DNA of 64,000 bases. Source: a virus. This document shows, piece after piece, positions 37,901 to 45,851 of the stretch (position 1 is its first letter; every line of letters begins with the position of its first letter). The notes under the pieces were generated by a model that was given only the letters and a program-made list of their open reading frames with translations, had not been told where the DNA came from and searched no databases. The translations under genes and the position numbers were made by a program. The stretch is from IMG/VR virus record IMGVR_UViG_3300021138_002231, positions 19,936 to 83,935 of that record. One strand, given 5' to 3'.

Positions 37901-38737
37901 TGTTAAGGAAGCACCAGTAATAACTAATTCTTTAGCAGACAACGGTTTATTAGAAAAAGCTGTAGTAAAAGTTCCGCTTGACGCATCTGTAAAATCAGTA
38001 TATAGCAATCCGCCGTCATAGCTAATCGTAAACGTATTATCTATTGTTGGACTTGAAAATGTTAAAATTAGTTGATTTTCCACATATGGACTAATAGTTA
38101 TAGTAGAAGGAATGGCTGTATTTGGCATTCCTCCACCTATAGTCCAGTGCAAATGTAAAGCATTTTTTAAATTAGTTAGATTTCCTATTACTAATCCAGG
38201 ATGTGGCGTCGTGAAATTTAAAAATACTTTTGTTCCATCAGCGCTATAGTGAGCATTAACACATTGAATTTCATCAATAATACTATTATTAATTATTTGT
38301 ATTGGAGAACTTGTATTACTCGTATTTATATCAAAGTTACTTAAAAGTCCCGAAGACGTATTAACTGGATTGCTACCTGGAACACTATAGCTTAATTCGA
38401 CAGAATCTGTGTAATAAACAGAAATCCCAGATGTATTTGTAAAAATAATCTGACTGCCAGTTACTGATGATATATTCCAAGTTACAGATTTTGTGACATT
38501 GGCTATATCTTTTACCGTAATGGTAAATCCGTTAGGCCAAGATAAAGAATTAATTATGGTATCAGATAAGTTTAGTGTTAAACTATTACTGTTTACAACG
38601 GCGCTAATGGGATAGGCACCACTCATAGCCTTAAAATCCAAAGAAGACTTAGCATTCTTTTTACTTAAATTCTTAGTATTTTTTTGGACAATTGAATTGT
38701 CTTCAAAATTTTCTGGAGTTGGTATGTTATCGCCCAT
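28901..38737 (-). CDS. Giant repeat adhesin with about 18 Ig-like repeats and a PA14 domain, 3278 aa
   Basis: The longest gene in the window. Residues about 40-2115 are made of about 18 diverged repeats of roughly 110 residues. Each starts with a '(S/D)DGxxIxVxL' strand and continues with '(N/D)GFxVxV(D/N)G' and '(I/V)xxxDxVxVxY', resembling SWM/SwmB-type or similar surface Ig-like repeats. After this come a linker with LDTTPPLGD, a jelly-roll-like stretch, a beta-propeller (about 2540-2780) and a PA14 domain (about 2805-2930; YTFYLDISDGARLYIGG, then IIDAWKN), which commonly binds carbohydrate. The C-terminal 350 residues are beta-rich. The start has AGGAA 7 bases upstream. It is probably a long fibre or whisker for host attachment. 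Confidence 0.85.
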   Translation of the reverse strand: MGDNIPTPENFEDNSIVQKNTKNLSKKNAKSSLDFKAMSGAYPISAVVNSNSLTLNLSDTIINSLSWPNGFTITVKDIANVTKSVTWNISSVTGSQIIFTNTSGISVYYTDSVELSYSVPGSNPVNTSSGLLSNFDINTSNTSSPIQIINNSIIDEIQCVNAHYSADGTKVFLNFTTPHPGLVIGNLTNLKNALHLHWTIGGGMPNTAIPSTITISPYVENQLILTFSSPTIDNTFTISYDGGLLYTDFTDASSGTFTTAFSNKPLSAKELVITGASLTYASSTYNVNLTLSENINYSSTLPYTGFEIYIDGIKMPYWAFTPSYSINQIQLVLNQNRLIRAGSTLTLFYNKSLSDSVSAYADSSVRLQTLESPISISTTTYGTSYTIPQYAYLQNDKQTIEVIFSDLLSYSGSGAIQGFAVYEYGTDSPISISSTSLNSYPNNDIVTLTLSSLNTGQILYVTYTQPGGSNNLYTGYLGNPLHNFNKDYNNNPICVCFNDHLNGIVSADGTQVTLYSNEISHSSIITGSPFAVYISGSPATYTVPTTIEWANQITLNIVGSPIKASDTITVSYSAPNYYLGLIDERSGMSIQNGSFNMSNLSTVSLLNFSSATTDSAGTSISIYLSTPNPPISKSGTGNPQFTIYKNGSPISVLSYVISNSPAKITASVAALSPSDTLTLSYNHASPYIQDSSSPVQQLQSFTAAPIANVIAPLMASAASSVDGTYIVLTFSDNVTLDNPAGSVQGFTLTVDGVDKTSTISSITKLVDTTKYQFNLSSPIYAQSHLIQLTYNATNSNKTKDIHNSVYLSSSTISVTNSSTSNNLTFNYASITPDGNYIDVVLNTSNTPLSIINPSIINWVIKHGSGFSTTVTPTAQIIKGTTGLDAKTVRLTIPTQSINLTDNYKVTYNSSYGPPNTSNIQDSLGNLLNPSSVNNQKVYNLLNYCASDFVASDNPTSLTYSTIVFTLVNNISSTSGIGVTVNSSPVTPTSVTLSPNSHTLTIQLPILLNDSDVVAIQYTLDSTTDAYVGTTNGFPPYTASFPVINRSRVNSITVNTSSTTSSADGNYIYVHLNSNSSAPNLTAIGTLASCWSVQETVGGSPSSIGVSSATLQGTNNSVVKLTLASSLTPGSTIQATYTDLNSGGRIHDAQTDPGPFSGSPTSPGYGFLTTQTFAVNNAAAPILNTAIVQSSGTQIILTFDADVSPTSPNGFTVNYTPQGGSPTTLNYTIDQTGVALNQYYINITDITNPIIYYKDSVTIGYTIPGTSQVVSAESGTQMATLVTPLSAINSSLQSHLIFDNAYTSNDGSQVLVILNSPVGTTVTGTDLNTAWQVKQGTNVFNVSSVIQYSGDSSGKTIQLNLVSNLVAGGTVTVSYLDSYYVSNPTNPQGTNSNSITNSQTPANKLFAFTNQSVVNNTYPTLSNVVVQNDGRYIHVTLSDFNNVTPNNPDGFTVNINSYVMSGTFGRSTTSVTILTTSVSHPSPDVYVIDLGTPTIYPSDIVTLDYAIGTYPIEDIDSSRQLQGFTGYVAENNSELDRFYVAFAHTGFDNNNYVSESSVDIQFFTEYPGIIPSSGPINGFTLKDNQSNVIATTATYKTSNGNFSSIELSVTSGVLSQSDYYVSYDPTGFTPITNSNSTALHGGTFTDIQVFNNIATSSCAIDGKTITLTYMPDINTVSGLDPDGLYVNVITDSGVTSLDSTQYTLSKASNVYTISLTSYQVDNTKLLYIQYDRPSSGTNYFKGDQHGSNIYTGRELNVDFPPFTYPSCKIQTLNNSLNPIPFINSASTTDDGLYIYVSVYNNYYNLYPHTIGANVEGFFVLENGLPFDISSAKVDSFHSIGLYTQAMTIKLTCVNPTSYNKVYTLGYDSYIGNSHGDNIYNNNVPVNYLPNYDFNVSITNNTSSSNPPYIKTASLQSDGETIIVTMSEYVLPSSPLGFSVVVDGNNVVINSISYSTLNDTYTLSLNVLQPITRNQIVELIYTSASTTSYIYKGSSPAPPYYYLQPTTVFVENNGPVNTAPIFFDAYTSIDGSQIFINFAEVYAPPLTSSSSLNGFGVTVNGSSATITSQTINAPTQILLTLNSSVVHGDEIVVTYNPGNLTDSFIPANSVASFTQPVLNLVSYYNDIFFDPVVWAGLNINPALGDLYENRIGYPVAQVSLDTTPPLGDIIINENPGSGGMQVHHFAVYTDTTPTIPSVTEQLLFNTQYYAFQFASPGVETLASISVKLSISSLASNGSEYIEMYLYSDDFNTVGSRISTSSNQLLFSTLTPSSTEYAFTFTDTLKSNTNYWVVMALSNMPIGNNNPVIILGGHALETGVTAQSEDIINWVYNTGDIPVYLITTSTKTIAEGTIELEDPFGVAIRKAQYFGDATNPGEYELLGINDYRSLTYYFNNPADKISFIEVGVTANKPKNYIIEAKINASDDWSSLFTIIANSATTDYYTYTFSAALSLYAVRMRYKGDYYASNTSAKLSIAATDKLSGVVAAKFSRYSDFRDATDFPGADSSGWVQIEDGLSEFDWNLINSNQTWKLQGASVSGQIKKMIQFGAGIVIATSNKLYLYKTNGNITNTYTVPSANIVINALTIHQNNLYVGLSNGVVLSSNSGANYTTLFTIPNALSIISLTSYNSALFIGTGPNSSGKSSLYYYTNNILSLNRTFNQPYIYALASVGNYLYVALGGVTGLNAGAIYQFDNIQWTLTLTSNTDAVYTLLHATANGKLYAGLSNGYIMQLSFSNGKPQSWSKSYVSDANVFYAMEDDPSGNYFWSATDTGLIGYVANSNTYYPIDSPSIVSGGLMSTWTNSDASNYQYVGIGANQIIVEDGPINWDNTFPSGVNSSYINTVWEGYIQTSTSENYTFYLDISDGARLYIGGELIIDAWKNNSSITEYTGIATMVSGQWTSIRIEYYLGSESHPGIKLYWSSNTISKELVPSTSLGLPNNVRDLAYIGARLFAGIADGNLYILDPSQIGQTERYAYALFKDAAGNVTPLPGYSDDIVQDSPTINGVKISNGTIYQVHADKSTAAIFSSSVSSALYAPDRLIEQQAIYESQPFYAPTLTTWSNISTLAQYPVGATVGNGLMQGTGIKIYVRTGNTRAQCLSADWGSPFDINNITDTISGGTGYITNTFNIATLSGKWLQYKLVMSSASQNFAPIIKNVTLTYSSANASYFFSALFDTSIYSSDISAPQIRRGLLAADYITNGGQVVFGYITDPTAGNTFDFTQYNIITPNTVFELPEASQYIRFAILLVSVGTNPAIVYDWAVMLDDGPVDMNIMDYLYNH

Positions 38738-38755
38738 TTAATAATTCCTGCATAA

Positions 38756-38789
38756 TAAATTGTATTTGAAAATACAACAATACAATTTA
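38756..38789 (-). repeat. Inverted repeat between two giant tail genes
   Basis: TAAATTGTATT (38756-38766) and AATACAATTTA (38779-38789) are perfect 11-base complements, with an alternative small hairpin GTATTT/AAATAC at 38762-38775. It lies in an 82-base gap. No U-tract is present, so it may be a processing or stability element rather than a terminator. Confidence 0.45.
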
Positions 38790-38819
38790 AATTATACAAA
38801 AGTTAATTTAATTCCTGGT

Positions 38820-41800
38820 TTAATACGGACTTCTAATTGTGCCTTTTTGACCAGAAACTATTAACGTTCCTTTGTATGAAGATGCGCTTAATGGTCTAAT
38901 TACACCAGTTCCATCGGTTTTTCTCGGATATGGTGGATTTTCATAAACCCAAGTTTGATTATTTGAATCATATATAAACATTTTTGAAGCTCTATCATCA
39001 GGATTATCTGATTTCAATATTTTACTGATGCCATCAGTTAAAGCATAAACAGTACCAAGGTGATTAACCAATTTTCTGACCCCACCAGTAGATGGAAGGC
39101 GTGATTGAAGAGCAAAATTATATATTTTACGAGTAACAGGAGGTATTACACTACCAGTCACGAATTTCATATCGCCATATAACCATACAGAATTGTTTTC
39201 TAAAGGATTGGTTTTGCCAAATCTTATTTGAGCATTTGATGTTGGTAATGTTAAGAAATTAGCAACATCAATAATAGGCGTATCTGTTTTTCCTATCCAT
39301 ACTTTAATATCTCTACCATCGACACCAACTCGTATGGGTGTAATATTATATCTTAAATTTGGTAAAGCATCAGGTTCAACAGTATCAGTTACTACTGCAA
39401 TATAATCTATATACCAGTCTGTGGGCCGATTTTGATCTGTTGGTAAATAAGTTAATGAAAATGATATATCTTTTACCATACCATGCCATTGAGGTGAAAA
39501 TTCATATGTAACAAAACCTAATTCATTAACCAGTGGAGTATCTGTCCAATAATAAAAGTCATTAGCTGAATCAGCAAATTCATTAATTGAAACTTTTAGT
39601 CTAATATTTTCTAAAATATTCTCAAATGGCTCAGAATACAAAGTAGATGTAGAAACTGAATTATTTTCTCTAGGTGTGACTTTCATTCTTATTTTAATTT
39701 TACTTTGTGTATCAATTTTAAACTGATCATGTAAGTTATAAATTACTGGATCATAATCATTATTTATATTAGCATGTAGTGAGCCAGATACATAGTCTAA
39801 ATTATTAATGTATGCGTTAGAAGGTCCTGTATTTTCCCCAGCCCAATTTGTGCTAGAAGCAGTAGATGTTGTATCATTAGGGTAAAATGGCCCATAATTT
39901 GATAGTGAATTAGAGCCATTAAAATTCCACATAATATAATTGCCAGAAGTTGGCATTTGTTCATCACTCACTGAAAATGATGTTATAGGTGAAACTGGGG
40001 TTATGTTAGACACTCCAAATTGATAAGAATATTGATTGTCACCGCTCGTAATGATTATATCAGAAGGTGATAACTGAACATCATAATACCAATATCCATC
40101 GCTAATTTGAAAACCTTGTCTATTTGGCGTTGAGGATATAGTATTTGATGTATTGTAATACATCATGCCTAATTCAAATGTATATTGTGGCTTGCTAAAT
40201 AGAATTGGGCTTACTCCTACGGTCCCAGAAGTGGTTGTTAGCCAAGTTGTTGAATATTGAGTATCTCCTTTTTCTACATATACACCAGTATTTACACCGA
40301 ATGAATTTGAAGAAGGTAGTTCACTTGCTCTAGTCCAGGAACCACTTGCAGCCAAATATACACCATTTTGTATTGGATTAGTTTGATTTTTAACTAAAAT
40401 TCTTGTTCCAACAACACTTACATAAAAACCGTCTATTGTTTGATTAAGTCCTGATAGACTAATGTTTTCTGTTGTTGCACAGATTACGTTAATAACAGCA
40501 TTAGATGGTAAATTTTTAGATATGGTTTGTTCCCAGTCAGAACCAGTATTGGCAGTCAACGTGACAATAGAATTAGTATTTGTGCCACTATTAATTTTTA
40601 ATGCATTAATATTACTTGGTGTAATATCATTATTATTTGTTTGAACAGTCGTAATTGCATTATTAAGGGGATCATTAGTAAAGCTAATATATGGTTGCCA
40701 AGGATTTTTATATGAATTTTGTACTACCCATTTTTCTTTAGCTTGTGGTTCAATCATCTTTTCATAATATGTCCATATTTCAGGTCTATCTCCAATACCT
40801 GCGAATATTTGTTTGCCGCTTGTAATTAAAGTAGAAACAGGAATACTATCACTGTTAATTGATCCTATTCTTGTATTAATTAAATCGATTTCATTTAAAG
40901 TTTCAATCACTTCGTTTTGATCTAATATTCGTCTATATGTTAAAATCTTGCTTTGATTCGTTCCAATAAATAATTTATCATATGCACTTGTTGCACATGT
41001 GATATCGCCACTACTTGTAGCTAAAAATCCCGTATATGAAACTAATTCCCAAGAACTACTATTAATAGCCAGATGAGTTGGCGCTCTAAATAATCTAGGT
41101 ACATTAGATGTACCAGCATAAATATAAGAAATGTTATTAGAAGCATAAATGTCTTCAAAATTAATATCTGTCAATGATGTGTTATTTGAATAGTATTTCT
41201 CAATTTGGAACTGATGTTCAGTTAGCATTGTTACTGGTAAGGACGTATTATTGCTTGAACATGTAAAAACAGGTCCATTAATAACTTTACCATCACAGGC
41301 ATAAATATTACCTTTATTTGTACCAATATATAAATAATTATCTGTTGGAAGCATTGATAATATAGCTTTTTCGCCTTTATATCCAAGATCAGCCACACTA
41401 AATACATTCATTCCATCCCAAGCCCATAATTGCGCGGAGTCTCTAATTACAGTAACTGTTGGATAAGGCGATTGAGGTGCATCAAACACTATTAATCCTC
41501 TAACTGAATCAATGGTAAATGTAGCTGAGTTAGATACAGTAACTCTATCTGTGCTTCTAAATAAAATTTTACTTCCATACGGTGATATAGCGTAAAATGC
41601 TGTATTACCAGCATATGTACTATCATTAGAATTTATCAAAGAATAGTTATTGTATTCATAGTGTTTAATGGCAGAAAAGTAAAGTACATTATTCCATTCA
41701 GTAGAATCAATAAATAATACATTGCGATCAGAAGCATTATAGAGCATTTCTGTTAAAGAATCCGCTTCCATAACATTATTACCGTAATCTCTAAATTGCA

Positions 41801-44800
41801 CTTCTATTCTTTTAATTCCATCTTCACTATTTGCAAATGAATAAGGCAGATATTCTGAGTTAGGTATCCAATAATTAGACCATGTATTTGATGATCCAGG
41901 AGCATATTCTCTGTATCTAAAATCTTTGACATCAGTAACATCATCTACGCCATTAATTTTAAGCCAAGATTTTTGTTGATTAATTAATTCGATTGGTGAT
42001 CCATCCATTCCACTTACAAATTGGATACTTCCTCGTGGTGGAACGGTATCAATTAAAGCAATTTTTTGCTCCAGTAATGTAATAGGGTTTGTTTCCGTGA
42101 TATTGCCAGCTTGGTCAGCTATTTGTACCCATACTTTTCTTGACCCGCTGTAACCATCTAAATCTGTATTAAGATAGCATGTGTATGTGCCCAATTCAGA
42201 AATAGTTAAAGAATTCCAATTAAGCCAAGGAGTAAACATTAATGTATTGTGAGATTCTCTCACAATACGAAAAGCCAATAGTCCAGAATCTTGATCTATA
42301 GCTGTTATGGTTAATTGAGCTTGATTAACAGATGGAGCTAAATTATAGATGTAACTTAAGGTTGGTGTTGCATTACTATTGTCTTTTATAGGTGGCAAAA
42401 TATCTACAAGAGTTTGATTTGACAAATTACTAAATTGGCTACTTATTCGAGCATGAGTATCTGCCGCGATTCGTGATTGCAAAACAGATAAATGACTAGT
42501 ATTACTGTGTCTTTCTGAATATTCAGAAAACAATTTATACCACACGCCATCAACCAAATTCATGTGATTATTTAAAACTGTGATTGTATTAGGTTTTAAA
42601 ATATTTGCGGCATATAATTCATATCCAAATGGAATTTGTATTGCGACCCAAACAGAACTGCCAATTTCAACACTTGATAAATTAATATCATTAATTTGAA
42701 CAAGATTATTATTTGGAGATGTTTGCCCATAAATCCAACCAGTTAATGGAGATAAAGTACCATTAATATCTCCACTATAAAATCTGACAGCGGGTGATAA
42801 TCCAGGATATAATTCTTGAATCTTTTTAATCTTAAATTCTAATAAATTGGCGGTTAATGTTAATATATTATTTACATCTATATCTAAAATCATATTTGTA
42901 AAATAAACATTGCTAATAACTTTGTTTTCCAAATATGTATTGATATACCATGACGTTGAACCATATATATCGCCATATTGAACTTTTATTAATCCGTCAG
43001 TAAAAGATTGAATTTTATTAAAAGCATAATGATAAAGTCCAGATGTTTCTGTTAAAATATATTGATATATTCCATCCCCATAAACATAGAAATAATCGGC
43101 AGGATTTAGAGTATATCCATCAATAATAAAAGGCTGTATTATGCTGCCATCTTGATCTATTATTTCTGGAACTATATCCGACATACATGTGACATTCCAA
43201 ATAAAGTCTTCATATGAATAGTGTGGATTGCCAGAAATATAAGCCGCATAATAATTGGAGCTTCCATCATAAAAATAGTATCCATAATAATTGTCAGAAA
43301 TTATATCTCCCATAGACTGGACTATAGTAGATTGTTCTGTGTTCACAATTAATCCCGCATATGCTTTATATAATATGCGATTAGTATTTTCATATAATAA
43401 ATAATCACCTTCTTGTAAAGGTCTAAATTTTGTATTTGCTGGCAAAGTATTAGCTATATAATTATTAATATCACTGATGGTTGTTACGCCTGGTTCTATA
43501 GCATAATTGGTAGTTAATGCTAAAGGCACACCAACAGATTTAATATTTCCATAATAAACATCATTTTCTTCAGTTAATGAAGAAATTAATGTTTGCCCTA
43601 AATATCTTTTTTGATATGTTAACCCGCTATTTGATTTAGTAAAATGTTTGATATTAACCTGTTCTTCTTTATTAAAAGAAGTCACAGGCAATATTCCGCT
43701 TGATCTAAATTGATAAACATTATAGTTGATGGAACCATTATTTGTTGACCCGCCAAACCCAACATACCATCCCAGGCCAGAAGTTGCATTTGCCGAAAAA
43801 GCAGGAATAAATTCCGTAGATGTAATTACATTTCCTGTAGTAGAATCATCAATTTCCAAATAAATGAAACTGCCATCAATATTGTTATCCAATTTATGTT
43901 TCAATAGTTGAACATTAACAGTAAAGTTTGTCAATTTAAAATTATTAATCTGCTTGGTGTAAATTGTATGATTATTATTTCTTTGTGTAATAAAAATTCC
44001 ATTTTTTGATGAAGAAAATACAATTTCTAATATGTCCGATAGAGGTTCGGACATATTTTCATTAATGTCGATAACATTATAAAATTTATTATTTGTAAAG
44101 AATATATAAAAATCACCAGATGTAATATTAACATTCAAAGTTACATTAGCATTTTCTGAATAAGTAGGTTGATTACATAGTAAATTAATTGAAAGCAATG
44201 AATCAATACTGCTAGTTGTGCTATTAACATTTATATATTTTCTATATGGTGTAATTGTGCTTCCAGATAAAAATTCCGAATATGTAGGTTTGTCATTTTT
44301 ATTAACTGTCCAATCGCCATTGTTATAGCTTGTAATCCAGTCATAATCATACCCTGTTATATTCACAACAGATTGATTTCTTTGCAAAACCCCATCTTGA
44401 TTACAATCACCTAAATCAACTCCCAATAAAAATTTTCCTTGTGCTTGAACCAATTCATTAACAACAAATTCTGCATCATTATTAATTGAAGAAACAGCGA
44501 TTGATCCAGATAAAGTATTAAATGTTTCAATATTATATGCATTTATTAATTTAATACTTTCTGTTTTTCTAGAATCAGGTGTGAAATAAGCAGATATATA
44601 TTTACCGTTTTGTATATATATTTCAAAAATTCCACCAGACAATATGTCCTGATAAATTGTTTCAGGTAATATTAAATTCTGTATATTTGATATAACAAAG
44701 GAATATTTCTTATATAACGTTGTTGTATATAATTTTGTTTCTGGATTTAAATCAATATCTATATAATAATATGAACTAGGTATTGTGCTTCCAGATGGCA

Positions 44801-45848
44801 ATGTCTGTCCAAATTGCAATCTAATGTTTAAATGTGTTGTATTAGCAGTATTTCCAAAATTCATACTGACTTGAAAAGCAAAATCTGGAGCATTTTGATT
44901 TGTTAAATCACATTGTTCGGTTGCATAAATTGCTGCGCCTCGGCTGTAAGAGGATGTTAATGGAATTATTAAATTGCTTCCCACTACTACAGAGGAGCCT
45001 GTATCAGTTGAAATTGTTTTGCTGGAATAATCATATTTATATCCAGTATATGTTAATGCGGTATTTTGTGCTAAAACTGAAGGAGCCAAGGACCTATACA
45101 CATTAGAAGAATTCCCCAAAGTTGATTGTAGGAAATATTGTGAATTAGTAAAATCATATCTTACTTCTAAAATATCTCCCAAATATCTCGAAATACCTGT
45201 TCTATATATGCTATCTGATAAATCTTCAGATGATCTAAAAAACCATGTGGAGTCTTTACCAGTGTAATTACTATTTATATTAGATTCCAATTCTGGTATC
45301 CCAGGAGTTGATGGAGGATATGCTTGCCATAATATTTCACCATATCCTCCATAATTATCAGGATATGTACCATAATTATCACTTGTGTCTTTTACTATTA
45401 TTTGATAATAAACTTTAGACAATCCACCTTCGGCAGACAAAGGCCAATTATTTACAATAAATTTACCAGTTCCAGCCTGTTCTGTAAATAACCCCATTTC
45501 TAAAGAATTATTTAAATTGCCTTGACGTGTATATTCAGGATTGAAAGTAAAAATATAATCAAAATTACTATTATAGGAAGTTCCATTAGGCCAGTTGGTT
45601 ATTTCAAATACTGATGGAACATCAAAACTTGGATCATTACTAATTTTCAAAGAAACAATTTGTTTTAGTGTTACCTGTTCTCTGGTTTCTGTATTTAATA
45701 AAGAAATATCAAATACTAAAGAATGCAAATTTGTATTTATATTTAAATCATCATTTACATTACTAGTAGCATAAATATTGCCATAATCCAATAAATTATT
45801 TTGGAAAAATGATGAAGCAGAAGTATTTAATAGAACTTTAATAGCCAT
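38820..45848 (-). CDS. Giant tail fibre-type protein, 2342 aa
   Basis: A beta-rich virion-type protein. The N-terminal 450 residues look like lectin-type jelly rolls. A calcium-loop-like motif, GDCNQDGVL, lies near 477-485. An Ig-like domain near 1180-1290 carries the 'DQAGNITETNP' and 'DTVPPRGSI' hallmarks of bacterial surface repeats. Propeller-like segments (YIGTNKGNIYACDG) are around 1500-1620. The common phage fibre module (TENISLSGL...ILVKNQ...NGVYLAASGSW) is at about 1790-1885. No signal peptide or anchor is present. It follows the 342-residue gene by 3 bases and precedes the 3278-residue gene, so it is part of the same tail cassette. Receptor binding or fibre scaffolding is likely. 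Confidence 0.82.
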   Translation of the reverse strand: MAIKVLLNTSASSFFQNNLLDYGNIYATSNVNDDLNINTNLHSLVFDISLLNTETREQVTLKQIVSLKISNDPSFDVPSVFEITNWPNGTSYNSNFDYIFTFNPEYTRQGNLNNSLEMGLFTEQAGTGKFIVNNWPLSAEGGLSKVYYQIIVKDTSDNYGTYPDNYGGYGEILWQAYPPSTPGIPELESNINSNYTGKDSTWFFRSSEDLSDSIYRTGISRYLGDILEVRYDFTNSQYFLQSTLGNSSNVYRSLAPSVLAQNTALTYTGYKYDYSSKTISTDTGSSVVVGSNLIIPLTSSYSRGAAIYATEQCDLTNQNAPDFAFQVSMNFGNTANTTHLNIRLQFGQTLPSGSTIPSSYYYIDIDLNPETKLYTTTLYKKYSFVISNIQNLILPETIYQDILSGGIFEIYIQNGKYISAYFTPDSRKTESIKLINAYNIETFNTLSGSIAVSSINNDAEFVVNELVQAQGKFLLGVDLGDCNQDGVLQRNQSVVNITGYDYDWITSYNNGDWTVNKNDKPTYSEFLSGSTITPYRKYINVNSTTSSIDSLLSINLLCNQPTYSENANVTLNVNITSGDFYIFFTNNKFYNVIDINENMSEPLSDILEIVFSSSKNGIFITQRNNNHTIYTKQINNFKLTNFTVNVQLLKHKLDNNIDGSFIYLEIDDSTTGNVITSTEFIPAFSANATSGLGWYVGFGGSTNNGSINYNVYQFRSSGILPVTSFNKEEQVNIKHFTKSNSGLTYQKRYLGQTLISSLTEENDVYYGNIKSVGVPLALTTNYAIEPGVTTISDINNYIANTLPANTKFRPLQEGDYLLYENTNRILYKAYAGLIVNTEQSTIVQSMGDIISDNYYGYYFYDGSSNYYAAYISGNPHYSYEDFIWNVTCMSDIVPEIIDQDGSIIQPFIIDGYTLNPADYFYVYGDGIYQYILTETSGLYHYAFNKIQSFTDGLIKVQYGDIYGSTSWYINTYLENKVISNVYFTNMILDIDVNNILTLTANLLEFKIKKIQELYPGLSPAVRFYSGDINGTLSPLTGWIYGQTSPNNNLVQINDINLSSVEIGSSVWVAIQIPFGYELYAANILKPNTITVLNNHMNLVDGVWYKLFSEYSERHSNTSHLSVLQSRIAADTHARISSQFSNLSNQTLVDILPPIKDNSNATPTLSYIYNLAPSVNQAQLTITAIDQDSGLLAFRIVRESHNTLMFTPWLNWNSLTISELGTYTCYLNTDLDGYSGSRKVWVQIADQAGNITETNPITLLEQKIALIDTVPPRGSIQFVSGMDGSPIELINQQKSWLKINGVDDVTDVKDFRYREYAPGSSNTWSNYWIPNSEYLPYSFANSEDGIKRIEVQFRDYGNNVMEADSLTEMLYNASDRNVLFIDSTEWNNVLYFSAIKHYEYNNYSLINSNDSTYAGNTAFYAISPYGSKILFRSTDRVTVSNSATFTIDSVRGLIVFDAPQSPYPTVTVIRDSAQLWAWDGMNVFSVADLGYKGEKAILSMLPTDNYLYIGTNKGNIYACDGKVINGPVFTCSSNNTSLPVTMLTEHQFQIEKYYSNNTSLTDINFEDIYASNNISYIYAGTSNVPRLFRAPTHLAINSSSWELVSYTGFLATSSGDITCATSAYDKLFIGTNQSKILTYRRILDQNEVIETLNEIDLINTRIGSINSDSIPVSTLITSGKQIFAGIGDRPEIWTYYEKMIEPQAKEKWVVQNSYKNPWQPYISFTNDPLNNAITTVQTNNNDITPSNINALKINSGTNTNSIVTLTANTGSDWEQTISKNLPSNAVINVICATTENISLSGLNQTIDGFYVSVVGTRILVKNQTNPIQNGVYLAASGSWTRASELPSSNSFGVNTGVYVEKGDTQYSTTWLTTTSGTVGVSPILFSKPQYTFELGMMYYNTSNTISSTPNRQGFQISDGYWYYDVQLSPSDIIITSGDNQYSYQFGVSNITPVSPITSFSVSDEQMPTSGNYIMWNFNGSNSLSNYGPFYPNDTTSTASSTNWAGENTGPSNAYINNLDYVSGSLHANINNDYDPVIYNLHDQFKIDTQSKIKIRMKVTPRENNSVSTSTLYSEPFENILENIRLKVSINEFADSANDFYYWTDTPLVNELGFVTYEFSPQWHGMVKDISFSLTYLPTDQNRPTDWYIDYIAVVTDTVEPDALPNLRYNITPIRVGVDGRDIKVWIGKTDTPIIDVANFLTLPTSNAQIRFGKTNPLENNSVWLYGDMKFVTGSVIPPVTRKIYNFALQSRLPSTGGVRKLVNHLGTVYALTDGISKILKSDNPDDRASKMFIYDSNNQTWVYENPPYPRKTDGTGVIRPLSASSYKGTLIVSGQKGTIRSPY

Positions 45849-45851
45849 AGT

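Noticed and set aside
28901-38737. CRISPR or DNA-level tandem repeats behind the protein repeats
   Set aside because: Repeats are seen only in the protein; the DNA copies are too diverged, and no regular spacer pattern exists.
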